64,000 nucleotides of DNA from an uncultured Roseobacter sp. (GTDB lineage: Bacteria > Pseudomonadota > Alphaproteobacteria > Rhodobacterales > Rhodobacteraceae). Position 1 is the first letter of the stretch; every line of letters starts with the position of its first letter. A model generated the notes under the pieces. The model searched no databases and had not been told where the DNA came from. It saw nothing but the letters and a program-made list of their open reading frames with translations. Below, piece by piece: positions 1 through 9,122 of the stretch. A program made the translations under genes and the position numbers. The DNA is taken from the NCBI RefSeq assembly GCF_947491795.1, contig NZ_CANLKW010000001.1, positions 186,001 to 250,000 on the forward strand, in the 5' to 3' direction.

Positions 1-1
1 G

Positions 2-247
2 ATGGGTCTGATCCAGGGCGCCAGTTTTGCGGCGGTGCCACAGCTGAATCATCTGCCGGCCACCCAGGCCCAGGCCAATGGTGCGATGGCCCAGATGGGC
101 AATGTCGGCAACACCCTGGGCACGCCGGTCATGGCGATCACGGCGGGGGCGGTCGGATACGCGGGGCTGCCCTTGCTGGCGGGCGGTGCCTTTGTGCTGG
201 GGGGATGCGTCCATTTGTATCTGGCAGCGCGGCGAAAACGCGCCTGA
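2..247 (+). CDS. MFS transporter, C-terminal fragment (cut by window edge)
   Basis: Only the last 80 or so residues are present; the reading frame is open to the left edge, so the true start lies outside. The visible part contains two hydrophobic stretches, one around ITAGAVGYAGLPLLAGG and one around FVLGGCVHLYLAA, followed by a basic RRKR tail, as in the last two helices of a 12-helix major facilitator transporter. The substrate cannot be told from this piece. uvrA follows in the same direction 81 bases later. Confidence 0.6.
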   Translation: MGLIQGASFAAVPQLNHLPATQAQANGAMAQMGNVGNTLGTPVMAITAGAVGYAGLPLLAGGAFVLGGCVHLYLAARRKRA

Positions 248-328
248 TGTTCCGTCTTCGTTCTCATTTTTTCATTGGCTAACCGGGGCAATGCGCCTAT
301 GTCAGACAGGTACACCAGGGGGTGCCGG

Positions 329-3211
329 ATGGCTGAACTGAAAAACATTGAGGTGCGCGGCGCGCGCGAGCATAATCTCAAAAGCATCGACGTGGATATT
401 CCGCGCGACCAGCTTGTTGTGATTACAGGGCTTTCCGGTTCTGGCAAGTCCAGCCTGGCCTTTGATACGATCTATGCCGAAGGCCAGCGCCGGTACGTAG
501 AATCACTGTCGGCCTATGCGCGCCAGTTCCTCGATATGATGCAGAAACCGGACGTAGACCATATTTCCGGTCTGAGCCCCGCGATTTCGATTGAGCAGAA
601 AACCACCTCCAAAAACCCGCGCTCGACCGTCGGCACGGTGACGGAAATCTACGACTACATGCGGCTGCTTTTTGCGCGTGTGGGCACGCCCTACTCGCCC
701 GCGACGGGCAAGCCGATTGAGGCCCAGCAGGTCCAGGATATGGTTGACCGGATCATGGCGATGGAGGAGGGCACCCGGGCCTATCTGCTCGCGCCGATCA
801 TCCGCGACCGCAAGGGCGAATACCGCAAGGAATTTCTGGAATTGCGTAAGCAGGGGTTCCAGCGGGTGAAGGTGGATGGTCAGTTCTACGAACTGGACGA
901 ACCGCCCACGCTCGACAAAAAGTTCCGCCATGACATTGATGTCGTTGTGGACCGCATCGTGATCCGCGAGGGGTTGGAAACCCGCCTGGCCGACAGCCTG
1001 CGCACAGCGCTCGACCTGGCGGACGGCATCTCCATTCTGGAGACAGCACCATCTGAGGGCGAGCCGGAACGTACAACATTCTCAGAGAAATTCGCCTGCC
1101 CGGTGAGTGGTTTCACCATTCCCGAGATTGAGCCACGGCTTTTTTCTTTCAACGCGCCTTTCGGGGCCTGCCCGGACTGTGACGGCCTGGGGGTCGAGCT
1201 CTTTTTTGATGAACGGCTTGTGGTGCCGGATCAGAACCTGAAAATCGCGGATGGCGCGCTGGCCCCATGGCGCAAAGGCAAATCCCCCTATTTTCTCCAG
1301 ACCATCGAGGCGATAGCGAAGCATTATAAATTCAAGCAGTCGACCAAATGGAAAGACCTGCCCGAAAAGGTAAAGCAGGTGTTTCTCTACGGCTCAGGCA
1401 AAGAAGAAATTGCCTTTCGTTATGACGAGGGCGGCCGCGTCTATCAGGTGACCCGTGTGTTCGAAGGGGTGATCCCGAACATGGAGCGGCGTTACCGGGA
1501 AACAGACAGCAACTGGATCCGCGAAGAGTTCGAGCGCTATCAGAACAACCGCTCCTGCGGCACCTGTGGCGGTTTCCGCCTGCGCGAAGAAGCGCTTGCG
1601 GTGAAAATCGGCCCCTCGGACGATGCGGAAAACCTGTTGCACGTGGGCCAGGTCGTCCAGATGTCGATCCGCGAGGCCTTTGACTGGTGCGAACGCGTGC
1701 CGGAGCATCTGACGTCGCAGAAAAACGAGATTGCACGCGCAATTCTCAAGGAAATCCGCGAGCGGCTGGGCTTTCTCAATAACGTGGGCCTTGAATACCT
1801 GACGCTGAGCCGGAACGCCGGAACTCTGTCCGGGGGCGAAAGCCAGCGGATCAGACTGGCCAGCCAGATCGGCTCGGGTCTTACCGGGGTTCTCTATGTG
1901 CTGGATGAGCCCTCTATCGGGTTGCACCAACGCGATAATGACCGGCTGCTGCAGACGCTGAAAAACCTGCGGGATCAGGGCAATACCGTCATTGTGGTAG
2001 AGCATGACGAAGAAGCGATCCGCGAGGCGGATTACGTTTTTGATATCGGCCCTGGCGCCGGTGTGCATGGCGGCCAGGTGGTCAGTCACGGCCCGCCTGC
2101 GACCATCGCAGCCGACAAAACCTCGATCACGGGCCAGTACCTGACCGGCACGCGGGAAATCGCCGTTCCGGCGGAGCGGCGCAAGGGCAGCAAAAAGAAG
2201 CTGCAGGTGGTCAAAGCCACCGGAAACAACCTGCAGAATGTCACGGTTGACTATCCGCTGGGCCAGTTCGTCTGCGTCACGGGCGTCTCGGGCGGCGGTA
2301 AGTCCACGCTGACGATCGAGACCCTGTTCAAAACCGCATCCATGCGTCTGAATGGCGCACGTCAGACGCCAGCGCCCTGTGAGACGATCAAAGGGCTTGA
2401 GCATCTGGACAAGGTGATCGACATCGACCAGCGCCCCATCGGGCGGACGCCACGCTCAAACCCCGCCACGTATACCGGGGCCTTTACGCCAATCCGCGAC
2501 TGGTTTGCCGGGCTGCCCGAATCCAAGGCGCGCGGCTACAAGCCGGGCCGCTTCAGCTTTAACGTCAAGGGCGGGCGCTGCGAGGCCTGTCAGGGCGATG
2601 GTGTGATCAAGATCGAGATGCACTTTCTGCCGGACGTTTATGTGGAGTGCGAGACCTGCAAGGGGCAGCGGTACAACCGTGAAACCCTTGAGATCAAATT
2701 CAAAGGCAAGAGCATTGCCGATGTGCTTGATATGACGGTTGAGGACGCACAGGCGTTTTTCCAGGCAGTGCCCTCTATTCGTGAAAAGATGGACGCGCTG
2801 ATGCGGGTGGGGCTGGGCTATATCAAAGTCGGCCAGCAGGCGACGACACTCTCAGGTGGTGAGGCGCAGCGGGTCAAGCTGTCCAAAGAGCTCAGCAAGC
2901 GTTCCACGGGCCGCACGCTCTATATCCTTGATGAGCCGACAACGGGTCTGCACTTTGAAGATGTGCGCAAGCTGCTCGAAGTGCTGCATGAACTGGTGGA
3001 TCAGGGCAATTCGGTGATCGTGATCGAACACAATCTGGATGTGGTCAAGACAGCCGATCATATCATTGATATCGGCCCTGAGGGCGGTGATGGCGGGGGC
3101 ACGATTGTGGCGACCGGAACGCCCGAGCAAGTGGCGCAGGTGCCCGAAAGTTACACGGGTAAATACCTTGCACCCATGCTGCAACCCAGAGGACAGGTCG
3201 CGGCAGAGTAA
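329..3211 (+). CDS. uvrA: UvrABC excision repair ATPase subunit A
   Basis: Damage-recognition ATPase of nucleotide excision repair. The 960-residue product has two ABC ATPase halves: Walker [10 protein letters not shown] near residue 35 and GVSGGGKST near 655, with signature motifs LSGGESQR and LSGGEAQR and two Walker B segments (YVLDEPS, YILDEPT). The second zinc site is intact (CEAC then CETC), but the first reads CPVS then CPDC, so one cysteine of zinc finger 1 is replaced by serine, a variation I recall as common in alphaproteobacteria. I chose the ATG at 329 (MAELKNIEV) rather than an earlier in-frame ATG because UvrA homology begins there and a purine-rich stretch precedes it. Confidence 0.97.
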   Translation: MAELKNIEVRGAREHNLKSIDVDIPRDQLVVITGLSGSGKSSLAFDTIYAEGQRRYVESLSAYARQFLDMMQKPDVDHISGLSPAISIEQKTTSKNPRSTVGTVTEIYDYMRLLFARVGTPYSPATGKPIEAQQVQDMVDRIMAMEEGTRAYLLAPIIRDRKGEYRKEFLELRKQGFQRVKVDGQFYELDEPPTLDKKFRHDIDVVVDRIVIREGLETRLADSLRTALDLADGISILETAPSEGEPERTTFSEKFACPVSGFTIPEIEPRLFSFNAPFGACPDCDGLGVELFFDERLVVPDQNLKIADGALAPWRKGKSPYFLQTIEAIAKHYKFKQSTKWKDLPEKVKQVFLYGSGKEEIAFRYDEGGRVYQVTRVFEGVIPNMERRYRETDSNWIREEFERYQNNRSCGTCGGFRLREEALAVKIGPSDDAENLLHVGQVVQMSIREAFDWCERVPEHLTSQKNEIARAILKEIRERLGFLNNVGLEYLTLSRNAGTLSGGESQRIRLASQIGSGLTGVLYVLDEPSIGLHQRDNDRLLQTLKNLRDQGNTVIVVEHDEEAIREADYVFDIGPGAGVHGGQVVSHGPPATIAADKTSITGQYLTGTREIAVPAERRKGSKKKLQVVKATGNNLQNVTVDYPLGQFVCVTGVSGGGKSTLTIETLFKTASMRLNGARQTPAPCETIKGLEHLDKVIDIDQRPIGRTPRSNPATYTGAFTPIRDWFAGLPESKARGYKPGRFSFNVKGGRCEACQGDGVIKIEMHFLPDVYVECETCKGQRYNRETLEIKFKGKSIADVLDMTVEDAQAFFQAVPSIREKMDALMRVGLGYIKVGQQATTLSGGEAQRVKLSKELSKRSTGRTLYILDEPTTGLHFEDVRKLLEVLHELVDQGNSVIVIEHNLDVVKTADHIIDIGPEGGDGGGTIVATGTPEQVAQVPESYTGKYLAPMLQPRGQVAAE

Positions 3212-3246
3212 AGCGGGGCGGCACTCCCAGCCGCTCCCGGGTTCAG

Positions 3247-3573
3247 TCAGTCAAGCAGCGCCGCTGCTGCGCCGAGGAAGTCCAGCACCTCGCGGGTTTG
3301 CTGATCCACGCGGAAGATATATCCACCGCTGTTGTAATATGTGCCCGAACGGTCCAGCCCATAGCGGCCGGGATCGCGTACGACCACGTAGTCGCCGCTG
3401 ATCACATCTCCGCGGCTCCAGCGCGGGTTGCCCGCTTTCTTTGCCTGACCGGGTGGCACACAGGCCTGTGATTTTTTGGCCAGGCCGGGCGGACAGTGTT
3501 TGGGTGCAGCCTCTGCCGACAGGGGCAGGGCGAGCGCAAAGGCGGTCAGCAGGATTGGGATGGATGTTCGCAT
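3247..3573 (-). CDS. Small exported protein with PPGxAKK repeats (RcnB-like)
   Basis: A 108-residue protein with a clear signal peptide (hydrophobic LLTAFALALPL, cleavage near AEA-AP). The mature part has two PPGLAKK/PPGQAKK repeats and a C-terminal segment (GDVISGDYVVVRDPGRYGL) like the small periplasmic RcnB-type domain. It is convergent to uvrA, 35 bases away. A strong GGAGAA ribosome site precedes the ATG. Function is unknown. I recall that proteins of this kind next to uvrA have sometimes been labelled excinuclease subunit A in databases, which nothing in this sequence supports. Confidence 0.75.
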   Translation of the reverse strand: MRTSIPILLTAFALALPLSAEAAPKHCPPGLAKKSQACVPPGQAKKAGNPRWSRGDVISGDYVVVRDPGRYGLDRSGTYYNSGGYIFRVDQQTREVLDFLGAAAALLD

Positions 3574-3634
3574 GGTCGTTCTCCTTCTCTCCCGGACCTA
3601 ACGCCTGACAGACCCTGCGGTTCCTGACAATGGT

Positions 3635-4975
3635 TCAGTGCGGCGGTGCTGTCAGGCAAAGTGTGCGCAGCCGGCTGAAATCTGCCGGTGACAGACTGTC
3701 AAACTCAGCGCAGAGCGCTTCAATCTCACACGCGCGTCCGGGGCCCAGAACCGGGTCTGCGAACAGGTGAAACTTGTCTGATATCTCAACATCTGACAGG
3801 GGCAGATCGGTGTCCCCCCGGGGTGTACAGGGCTCTGCAGTGACCTTGTCACCGTTGGTCAGCATAAGCGAGACCTGCGCCCATCGTTTGCCCTGGCTGA
3901 TACGGGTAAAGTGTTCGTCGTCAATAAGTTGTGTTGCATTGCTGATGCGCAGGATATCCGGATCGCGCAGTGTGCTCTCTGCCAGTTCTTCAACGCCGAT
4001 CTGCCTGCGCACGATCATGGTGGCAACCGGAAACGCAATGGAATAGGCGAACTCATCCGGTGTTGCCGGCTGGTGACCTGCCAGCCGCGTGGCATTGTGA
4101 AAAGTGCGTATCTCGACCCCGGCCACGGCACTGTGGTGCAACCCATGTGCTGACATCAGCCCGGCTGCGGCATCAATGGCCGGGTGGGCCCAGCGGCAAC
4201 AGGGGTAGGGTTTGTAATGCGTATCCGTGACCAGCCGCCAGGCACTGCCCAGATCGCCCCAGAGGTCGGGCGCGTCCTCGCAGGTCAGGGCGGGCGCTCC
4301 GGTAAATCCGGCAAGGGCAAGCCAGGCCGCGGTCACACCGGAGGGTGCGCCCCATCCGACCCCGTCGCGCAGCATGGTCGGATGATCGATACAGCGCATC
4401 ATCTGACTGCGAGGGCCGTGGTATTCACCAATACCAGCGGCGTGCCTGATCTGATCCGGATCGGCACCTAGGCCCCGCGCGCAGGCCGCCGCAACGCCCA
4501 CAGCGGTCCAGGCGCCGGAGGTATGATAGTCTGCGCACTGGGCGTGCTGGGCCAGACCGGTGCGGTAGCTGACCTCATAAGCAATTGCCAGAAGCTCAGC
4601 AAAATCAGACCCCTGCAAGCCAGTCTTTACGTCTGCCAGCGCGAGCAGTGCAGGAAAAACAGCAGATCCCGCATGGCCTTTGCAGGGCGAGGTTCCGTCA
4701 TGTGCGTCGACGCTGTCGATGGTGAAAGCGCCGGACATCGCTGCACCCGCCGGGCTCAGCAGATCACCGCGCATCAGGGCCCGCGCGCCGCCCGCTGAGC
4801 CGGCGCCGAAAAGCGCCGTTGCAGCATGGTGAGCGGTGGCGGACATGCGCGTTGTTGACCCGATGGCTGCGACGCCCATCGTATCCAGAAAAGAACGCCG
4901 CAGGACTTTCAGCGCAGCGTCCGGAATGTCCTTGACCGACAGGTCCGCCGCAAACGCGTGAAAGGGCAGGGTCAT
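3635..4975 (-). CDS. MmgE/PrpD family protein (2-methylcitrate dehydratase-like)
   Basis: A 446-residue member of the MmgE/PrpD fold, which includes 2-methylcitrate dehydratase and related lyases. Visible family features are the N-terminal helical domain with FLDTMGVAAIG, the DSVDAHDG segment, the HAGSAVFPALLAL block and the KPYPCCRWAHPAIDA block. It lies 57 bases downstream of the fused valine-pathway gene on the same strand and may be cotranscribed with it. The exact substrate is not determined by sequence; many paralogues in this group of bacteria are uncharacterised. The ATG at 4975 has only a weak ribosome site, so the start is less certain. Confidence 0.85.
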   Translation of the reverse strand: MTLPFHAFAADLSVKDIPDAALKVLRRSFLDTMGVAAIGSTTRMSATAHHAATALFGAGSAGGARALMRGDLLSPAGAAMSGAFTIDSVDAHDGTSPCKGHAGSAVFPALLALADVKTGLQGSDFAELLAIAYEVSYRTGLAQHAQCADYHTSGAWTAVGVAAACARGLGADPDQIRHAAGIGEYHGPRSQMMRCIDHPTMLRDGVGWGAPSGVTAAWLALAGFTGAPALTCEDAPDLWGDLGSAWRLVTDTHYKPYPCCRWAHPAIDAAAGLMSAHGLHHSAVAGVEIRTFHNATRLAGHQPATPDEFAYSIAFPVATMIVRRQIGVEELAESTLRDPDILRISNATQLIDDEHFTRISQGKRWAQVSLMLTNGDKVTAEPCTPRGDTDLPLSDVEISDKFHLFADPVLGPGRACEIEALCAEFDSLSPADFSRLRTLCLTAPPH

Positions 4976-5032
4976 GCCGGTATTCCGGGCGATGCGGGGC
5001 CGTGCAGCGCGGTTCGCTGGAGCTCTGCCGCG

Positions 5033-5917
5033 TTAACTGTCACGGCCACGCGCCGAGAACCGGGGAAGCATCGCCGAGAAATCCTTGCCGCGTCCGTCCT
5101 CGAGCTCGACAAAACGCCGGTAGAGTTCAAGAGCCGCAGCGCCCATCGGCGTGTCCGCATCAACCGCCTCTGCGGCCTGTTGCGACAGGCCCAGGTCCTT
5201 GAGCATCAGTTCTGCTGCAAACCCGGGCTTGTAGTCATTGTCAGCGGGGCTTTGCGGCCCGACACCGGGGGCGGGGCAATAGGCGTTCATCGACCAACTG
5301 TATCCGGAGGACGTGCTGGCCACATCGAACATTTTCTGCCGGTCGAGCCCCAGTTTGTCTGCCAGCGCAAAGGCTTCGCAGGTCGCGATCATCGTTGCAC
5401 CCAGGATCATGTTGTTGCAGATCTTGGCCGCCTGTCCGGCACCGGCCTCGCCACAGTGCACAGCTTTCTGGCCCATGATGTCGAAAAGCGCCTGCGCCTG
5501 TGCAAAGGCCTCCGCGCTGCCGCCGGACATGAATGTCAGGGTCCCCGCGGTCGCACCGCCGATGCCGCCCGAGACAGGCGCATCGACGAACAGGACCGCT
5601 GCCCCTGCGGTCTGTTCCGCAACGGCACGGGCGCTGTCTACATCTACGGTTGAACAGTCGACAAAGAGCGTTCCGGGCCGCAGTGAGGGCAGAATCTGTT
5701 CTGCGACTGCGCGCAGGATTTTGCCGTCTGGCAGCATGGTAATGACGATATCCGCATCCTGCACAGCCTCCTGTGCGGTGGCTGCGTTTGTGACACCGGC
5801 GGCAGTGGTTCCGGCGGTGTCAAACCCGGTCACCCGGTATCCTGCTGCGGCCAGGTTGGCCGCCATTGGCGCGCCCATGTTGCCCAGTCCGATAAAGCCT
5901 ACAGCCTTTTGTGTCAC
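5033..5917 (-). CDS. mmsB: 3-hydroxyisobutyrate dehydrogenase, probable independent translation from an internal GTG
   Basis: Internal start inside the fused frame. A GTG (first base 5917) is in frame at codon 348, immediately before the NAD-binding fold VGFIGLGNMGAPMA. It is preceded by GGAGGAG with a 6-base gap, one of the strongest ribosome sites in the window. Translation from here gives 294 residues, the normal length of HIBADH, which oxidises 3-hydroxyisobutyrate to methylmalonate semialdehyde with NAD+. This suggests an ancestral two-gene order in which the stop codon of the upstream gene was lost. Whether fusion, separate enzyme or both are made is inference. Confidence 0.7.
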   Translation of the reverse strand: MTQKAVGFIGLGNMGAPMAANLAAAGYRVTGFDTAGTTAAGVTNAATAQEAVQDADIVITMLPDGKILRAVAEQILPSLRPGTLFVDCSTVDVDSARAVAEQTAGAAVLFVDAPVSGGIGGATAGTLTFMSGGSAEAFAQAQALFDIMGQKAVHCGEAGAGQAAKICNNMILGATMIATCEAFALADKLGLDRQKMFDVASTSSGYSWSMNAYCPAPGVGPQSPADNDYKPGFAAELMLKDLGLSQQAAEAVDADTPMGAAALELYRRFVELEDGRGKDFSAMLPRFSARGRDS

Positions 5918-6958
5918 AGGCGTCTCCTCCAGTTTCAGTGCGTCCGGTCCCAGCGGTCTCAGCATTTTGCTGACGGATGATATGGGCACAGACTGATCCT
6001 TATACTGCCACTGCGGATTGCGGTCTTTGTCAATGATGGCCGCACGGATCCCTTCAAGAAGTTCACCATGCTCCATCGCACGGGCGGTAAACCTGTATTC
6101 CAGATCGAGCGCCTTGCCGATGCTGATCGAGGGGCCCCGCAGACGGTGCAGCAGTTCGATTGTCACCGCCATCGACAGCGGGCTGTTCCGCTCCATTGCC
6201 TTCAGCGCGCTGCGGGCAAAATCGCTGTCTTCGCCACGCAGGCTGTTGAAGATGTCCGACAGCGCCTCGCCGCCGAAATGGCGGTTCACGTCATCTGCAA
6301 GCGCTGCAAGGCCGGAGGCAGGCGGTTCCGTCGCCGCCTGTTCCACAACGCCCGGATCACCGGTTTCCTGCAGTCTATGGATCAGCCCGGGCCATTCAGC
6401 CTCGGCTATGTAAAGATCGGCAAATCCCGCGTATATCGCATCTGCGGCGGTCATCCGGGTGCCGGTGACGCCCAGGTACTCACCCATCCGTCCGTCTGCC
6501 AGTGCAAGCATCAGCGTGGCACCAACGTCAGGGATCAGCCCGATGCCACACTCTGGCATGGCGACCCTTGAGCTTTCACCGACAATCCGGTGGGTGCCGT
6601 GACACCCGATGCCGACACCGCCGCCCATCACGAAACCCTGCAAAAAGGAAATGATGGGTTTCGGCCAGGCAAAGATCGCCGCATTCAGCCGGTACTCGTC
6701 CGCCCAGAACCGTCGCCCGTAGTCGAAATCACCGTCGCGGCCGGTACGATAGAGCTCGGCAATATCGCCCCCTGCGCAGAATGCCCGTTCGCCCGCGGCA
6801 TCTATGACCACCACACTGATCTGAGGATCATCGCGCCATGCCTCCAGCGCGTCCCGGATTTCCAGGCACATCTGCCAGGTCATGGCATTCAGCGCGTCGG
6901 GGCGGTTGAGAGTGATGCGGCCAGCCTTGCCCGCGCGGCGGATATGGATATCAGTCAT
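5033..6958 (-). CDS. Fused reading frame: 3-hydroxyisobutyryl-CoA hydrolase + 3-hydroxyisobutyrate dehydrogenase
   Basis: One uninterrupted 641-codon frame encodes two successive enzymes of valine degradation. Residues 1-347 are a crotonase-fold hydrolase: FCAGGD oxyanion region near 60, and MPECGIGLIPDVG with E136 and D144, matching the Glu/Asp pair of HIBCH. Residues 348-641 are a complete HIBADH: GxGxxG in VGFIGLGNMG, DAPVSGG at 459-465 and catalytic lysine 512 in GQAAKICNN. Each half has the length of the usual separate protein. Just before codon 348 (a GTG) there is a consensus ribosome site, so the second enzyme is probably also made alone. mmsA, the next pathway step, lies about 2.2 kb away. 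Confidence 0.9.
   Translation of the reverse strand: MTDIHIRRAGKAGRITLNRPDALNAMTWQMCLEIRDALEAWRDDPQISVVVIDAAGERAFCAGGDIAELYRTGRDGDFDYGRRFWADEYRLNAAIFAWPKPIISFLQGFVMGGGVGIGCHGTHRIVGESSRVAMPECGIGLIPDVGATLMLALADGRMGEYLGVTGTRMTAADAIYAGFADLYIAEAEWPGLIHRLQETGDPGVVEQAATEPPASGLAALADDVNRHFGGEALSDIFNSLRGEDSDFARSALKAMERNSPLSMAVTIELLHRLRGPSISIGKALDLEYRFTARAMEHGELLEGIRAAIIDKDRNPQWQYKDQSVPISSVSKMLRPLGPDALKLEETPVTQKAVGFIGLGNMGAPMAANLAAAGYRVTGFDTAGTTAAGVTNAATAQEAVQDADIVITMLPDGKILRAVAEQILPSLRPGTLFVDCSTVDVDSARAVAEQTAGAAVLFVDAPVSGGIGGATAGTLTFMSGGSAEAFAQAQALFDIMGQKAVHCGEAGAGQAAKICNNMILGATMIATCEAFALADKLGLDRQKMFDVASTSSGYSWSMNAYCPAPGVGPQSPADNDYKPGFAAELMLKDLGLSQQAAEAVDADTPMGAAALELYRRFVELEDGRGKDFSAMLPRFSARGRDS
5918..5930 (-). 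promoter_or_regulatory. Internal Shine-Dalgarno site for mmsB
   Basis: On the minus strand GGAGGAG occupies 5930-5924 and is followed by ACGCCT and then GTG at 5917-5915. Spacing of 6 bases is near optimal. Its place inside an open frame at the exact join of two enzyme domains is what makes it notable. The same bases are read as Glu-Glu codons (GAG GAG) in the fused frame, each one substitution away from TAG. Confidence 0.75.
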
Positions 6959-7336
6959 AAAGGTTTTCTAGGCCACGAAGAGGGGATCAGCAACCGAATC
7001 AGGCGCCTGGTTCCGGCACAAATGGGCGGGTCTCTGCCCCATTGTTTCCCAGACAGAAAACCAGGGGCACGGGACCCGGAAAACGTTAACTACCTTTGGG
7101 TGAAAATCTGGCGCATTTTTGCCACGATTTGTCTGATTTACGGGGAAATCTCTGGGAACGACATCACAGTTAACGTGGTAACATACTGAAAATAAACAAA
7201 ACAGCCCTTTTCTGGCACATGAACGTGATCTGAATTAAATTGCGGCGGAATTATGCTCATGTTAGGTAATGCCCCGTAACCAGTGCGTATGAACCTGAGA
7301 CGGGCCATACGCGGATTTAACGAGAAGGACATCAAT
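6959..7336. other. Intergenic region, divergent promoters
   Basis: About 380 AT-richer bases between the fused valine gene and the first VPLPA-CTERM gene, which are transcribed away from each other. No gene was seen. The sequence ACGTTAACT at 7083-7091 recurs inverted as AGTTAACGT at 7168-7176, a 9-base inverted repeat pair 76 bases apart that could hold a regulator; this is speculative. Confidence 0.4.
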
Positions 7337-8134
7337 ATGATCTTCAGACAAATTGCAGTTGGGGCGACTGCGCTGACACTCCTTGGCAGTGCGGCAACCG
7401 GCGCAACCTTCGAAGGTTCGACGTCCGGCCTCTTCCTCGGATATAACTTCTTCGACAGCGACCCGACGGATGCGGACAATGACGCCGCGCCGACCGGCGC
7501 AGGCTGTACCCCCGGCGTTGGCTGTACCAGCGTATCCTGGGGACGCATCGCTGACGATGTTCCACAGACCGGCACACGCCCGCGCCCCGCGCCGACCAGC
7601 GCAGACAGCGAGCGCAGTGTTCTTTCTTTCCGCCAGACAGACTTCTCTGAAGAGCTGGACAGTGCGAAAGAGACCGTCGATGTTGCATACATCGACTGGT
7701 ACAACGCCGAGTGGACCAATTTTGACGACCGTTTCGAATTCAACGCCGAGTTTTCTTTCGGCCTTGATGGACCGATTGCACGGAACACTTTCGACCTTTT
7801 CTCCTTCGTTATCCAGACGACCGGGAACGACAGCCCGACCAATGATGACCAGGCCGTCATCCGCGGTTTTGAGGATTTCCGCCTGGGCACGCCGCTGGCG
7901 CTGACACGCGGGTATCAGCTGACCGGGTTTACGCTGTCCGTGCTGGAAGATGCGGGCGGGTCTGCCTTTGGCTCCGTTGACGGTGATACCTGGAGCACCA
8001 ACGAAGGGCGTTCAAGCACGCTCGTGATCAGTGCGCAGATTGAAGCGGTTCCGCTGCCTGCAGCGGGCTGGCTGCTGATTGCCGGTGTCGGCGGGCTCGC
8101 AGCCATGAAACGGCGCAGCAAAAAAGCGGCCTGA
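7337..8134 (+). CDS. VPLPA-CTERM sorting-domain surface protein (larger)
   Basis: A 265-residue exported protein. It has an N-terminal signal peptide (MIFRQIAVGATALTLLGSA, cleavage near ATGA), a long hydrophilic region with Asp/Thr-rich segments and two cysteines in GAGCTPGVGCT, and a C-terminal tripartite sorting tail: VPLPAAGW, a hydrophobic helix LLIAGVGGLAAM, then KRRSKK. Such tails belong to the PEP-CTERM/exosortase class, processed in the inner membrane before the protein goes to the surface or matrix. The earlier in-frame ATG at 7283 would spoil the signal peptide, so 7337 after GAGAAGGAC is preferred. No exosortase gene lies in the window. Middle domain not recognised. Confidence 0.8.
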   Translation: MIFRQIAVGATALTLLGSAATGATFEGSTSGLFLGYNFFDSDPTDADNDAAPTGAGCTPGVGCTSVSWGRIADDVPQTGTRPRPAPTSADSERSVLSFRQTDFSEELDSAKETVDVAYIDWYNAEWTNFDDRFEFNAEFSFGLDGPIARNTFDLFSFVIQTTGNDSPTNDDQAVIRGFEDFRLGTPLALTRGYQLTGFTLSVLEDAGGSAFGSVDGDTWSTNEGRSSTLVISAQIEAVPLPAAGWLLIAGVGGLAAMKRRSKKAA

Positions 8135-8159
8135 TAACACTCCTATTTGCAGCGGAAAG

Positions 8160-8184
8160 CGGCTCCTTCGGGAGCCGTTTTTTT
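8160..8184 (+). terminator. Rho-independent terminator after the first VPLPA-CTERM gene
   Basis: A 7-base-pair stem, CGGCTCC / GGAGCCG, with a TTCG tetraloop is followed by seven T residues, 25 bases after the stop codon. This is a textbook intrinsic terminator. Confidence 0.92.
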
Positions 8185-8456
8185 GTGGAATCATCATCTG
8201 ACAAACATGGGAATGCAGCCACCTGCAACGGGGGAGATGTCGGGAAAAGCCTGCTGGTGTGCGATTGTCGGGCAAAATCTTCGGGATCATACTACCTCAA
8301 ATAGAACATTTGCCTGAAATGCCTGTTTCTTCTTGTGACACCCGGGTCATCCCCTCATATTAACTATTATTAACAACGTATGGTGCCCTCCCGGGGACTG
8401 ATTTAGTCACAGCAATTTCAGGTTCGTTTATGAGGGCTGGGTTTTAGGGGATAAAG
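8185..8456. other. Intergenic region upstream of the second VPLPA-CTERM gene
   Basis: About 270 bases with no gene. It contains an AT-rich stretch (ATTAACTATTATTAAC, around 8359-8374) that probably belongs to the promoter of the following gene. No clear operator was identified. Confidence 0.35.
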
Positions 8457-9026
8457 ATGAGGATTACAGAAGTATTCAAAGCCGTCGTCTTGGGGGCGGC
8501 CCTGGTCGCCGGTAGTGCGGTAACGTCAGACGCGGCTTCGATTCAGGCGCTGAGCAAGTCGACACCGGCGACGGCGTCAAATGAGCTGGCACAGGTCATC
8601 GCTGAGTTGGACAACGTCGGTGTCGATACGACCGGGTTTAAAGCGCTGGGTCGCGTCGACGGCGACGATATTCGGTTGGGCGGTCTGACGACGTATTCGT
8701 CCGAGGCCGGTATTGGTGAAGAACTGGATTTTCAGGTGACTTTCGGAACTGCCGGCGCAAGTGAGCTGCTTTCGGTTGGTGGAGGCATCCTTGATACCGG
8801 CTTCAGTCTGGAAGCGGTTCTGATCGTTGACGGTACTCATTCGGCAATCTGGTACGATGGCATGTTCTCAGACATGTTCGTTTTAGACGCTGGCGGCAAA
8901 CGTAAAGGGATCAGCCATGTTTCGTACTTTGGTACAATGACAGCTGTTCCGCTCCCCGCAGGGGCGGTCCTGTTGCTCAGCGGTCTGGGCGGTCTGACAG
9001 TGCTGCGGCGACGCAAACGCGCCTGA
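8457..9026 (+). CDS. VPLPA-CTERM sorting-domain surface protein (smaller)
   Basis: A 189-residue exported protein with a signal peptide (AVVLGAALVAGSAVTSDAAS) and a C-terminal sorting tail: VPLPAGAV, hydrophobic LLLSGLGGLTVL, then RRRKRA. The body is hydrophilic and lacks cysteine and recognisable enzymatic motifs. It is the second such protein in a row but the bodies of the two are not obviously alike, so they look like neighbours sharing a sorting route rather than recent duplicates. Each has its own terminator, so they are probably separate transcription units. AGGGG lies 8 bases before the ATG. Confidence 0.8.
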   Translation: MRITEVFKAVVLGAALVAGSAVTSDAASIQALSKSTPATASNELAQVIAELDNVGVDTTGFKALGRVDGDDIRLGGLTTYSSEAGIGEELDFQVTFGTAGASELLSVGGGILDTGFSLEAVLIVDGTHSAIWYDGMFSDMFVLDAGGKRKGISHVSYFGTMTAVPLPAGAVLLLSGLGGLTVLRRRKRA

Positions 9027-9053
9027 TCCGTAACGACACCCGAAAACAGAAAA

Positions 9054-9080
9054 ACGCGGCCCCCTCGGAGCCGCGTTTTT
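9054..9080 (+). terminator. Rho-independent terminator after the second VPLPA-CTERM gene
   Basis: The arms ACGCGGC and GCCGCGT flank a 9-base loop and are followed by a run of T. It sits 28 bases after the stop codon and also separates this gene from the convergent mmsA. Confidence 0.85.
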
Positions 9081-9122
9081 TATCAGTCTAAGAGGGCGCT
9101 GGCTGGTGAGCGCCCGTCAGAA

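Noticed and set aside
1394..2404. Long minus-strand reading frame opposite uvrA
   Set aside because: It lies wholly inside uvrA, has no ribosome site or family resemblance, and is a by-product of the GC-rich codon use on the other strand.
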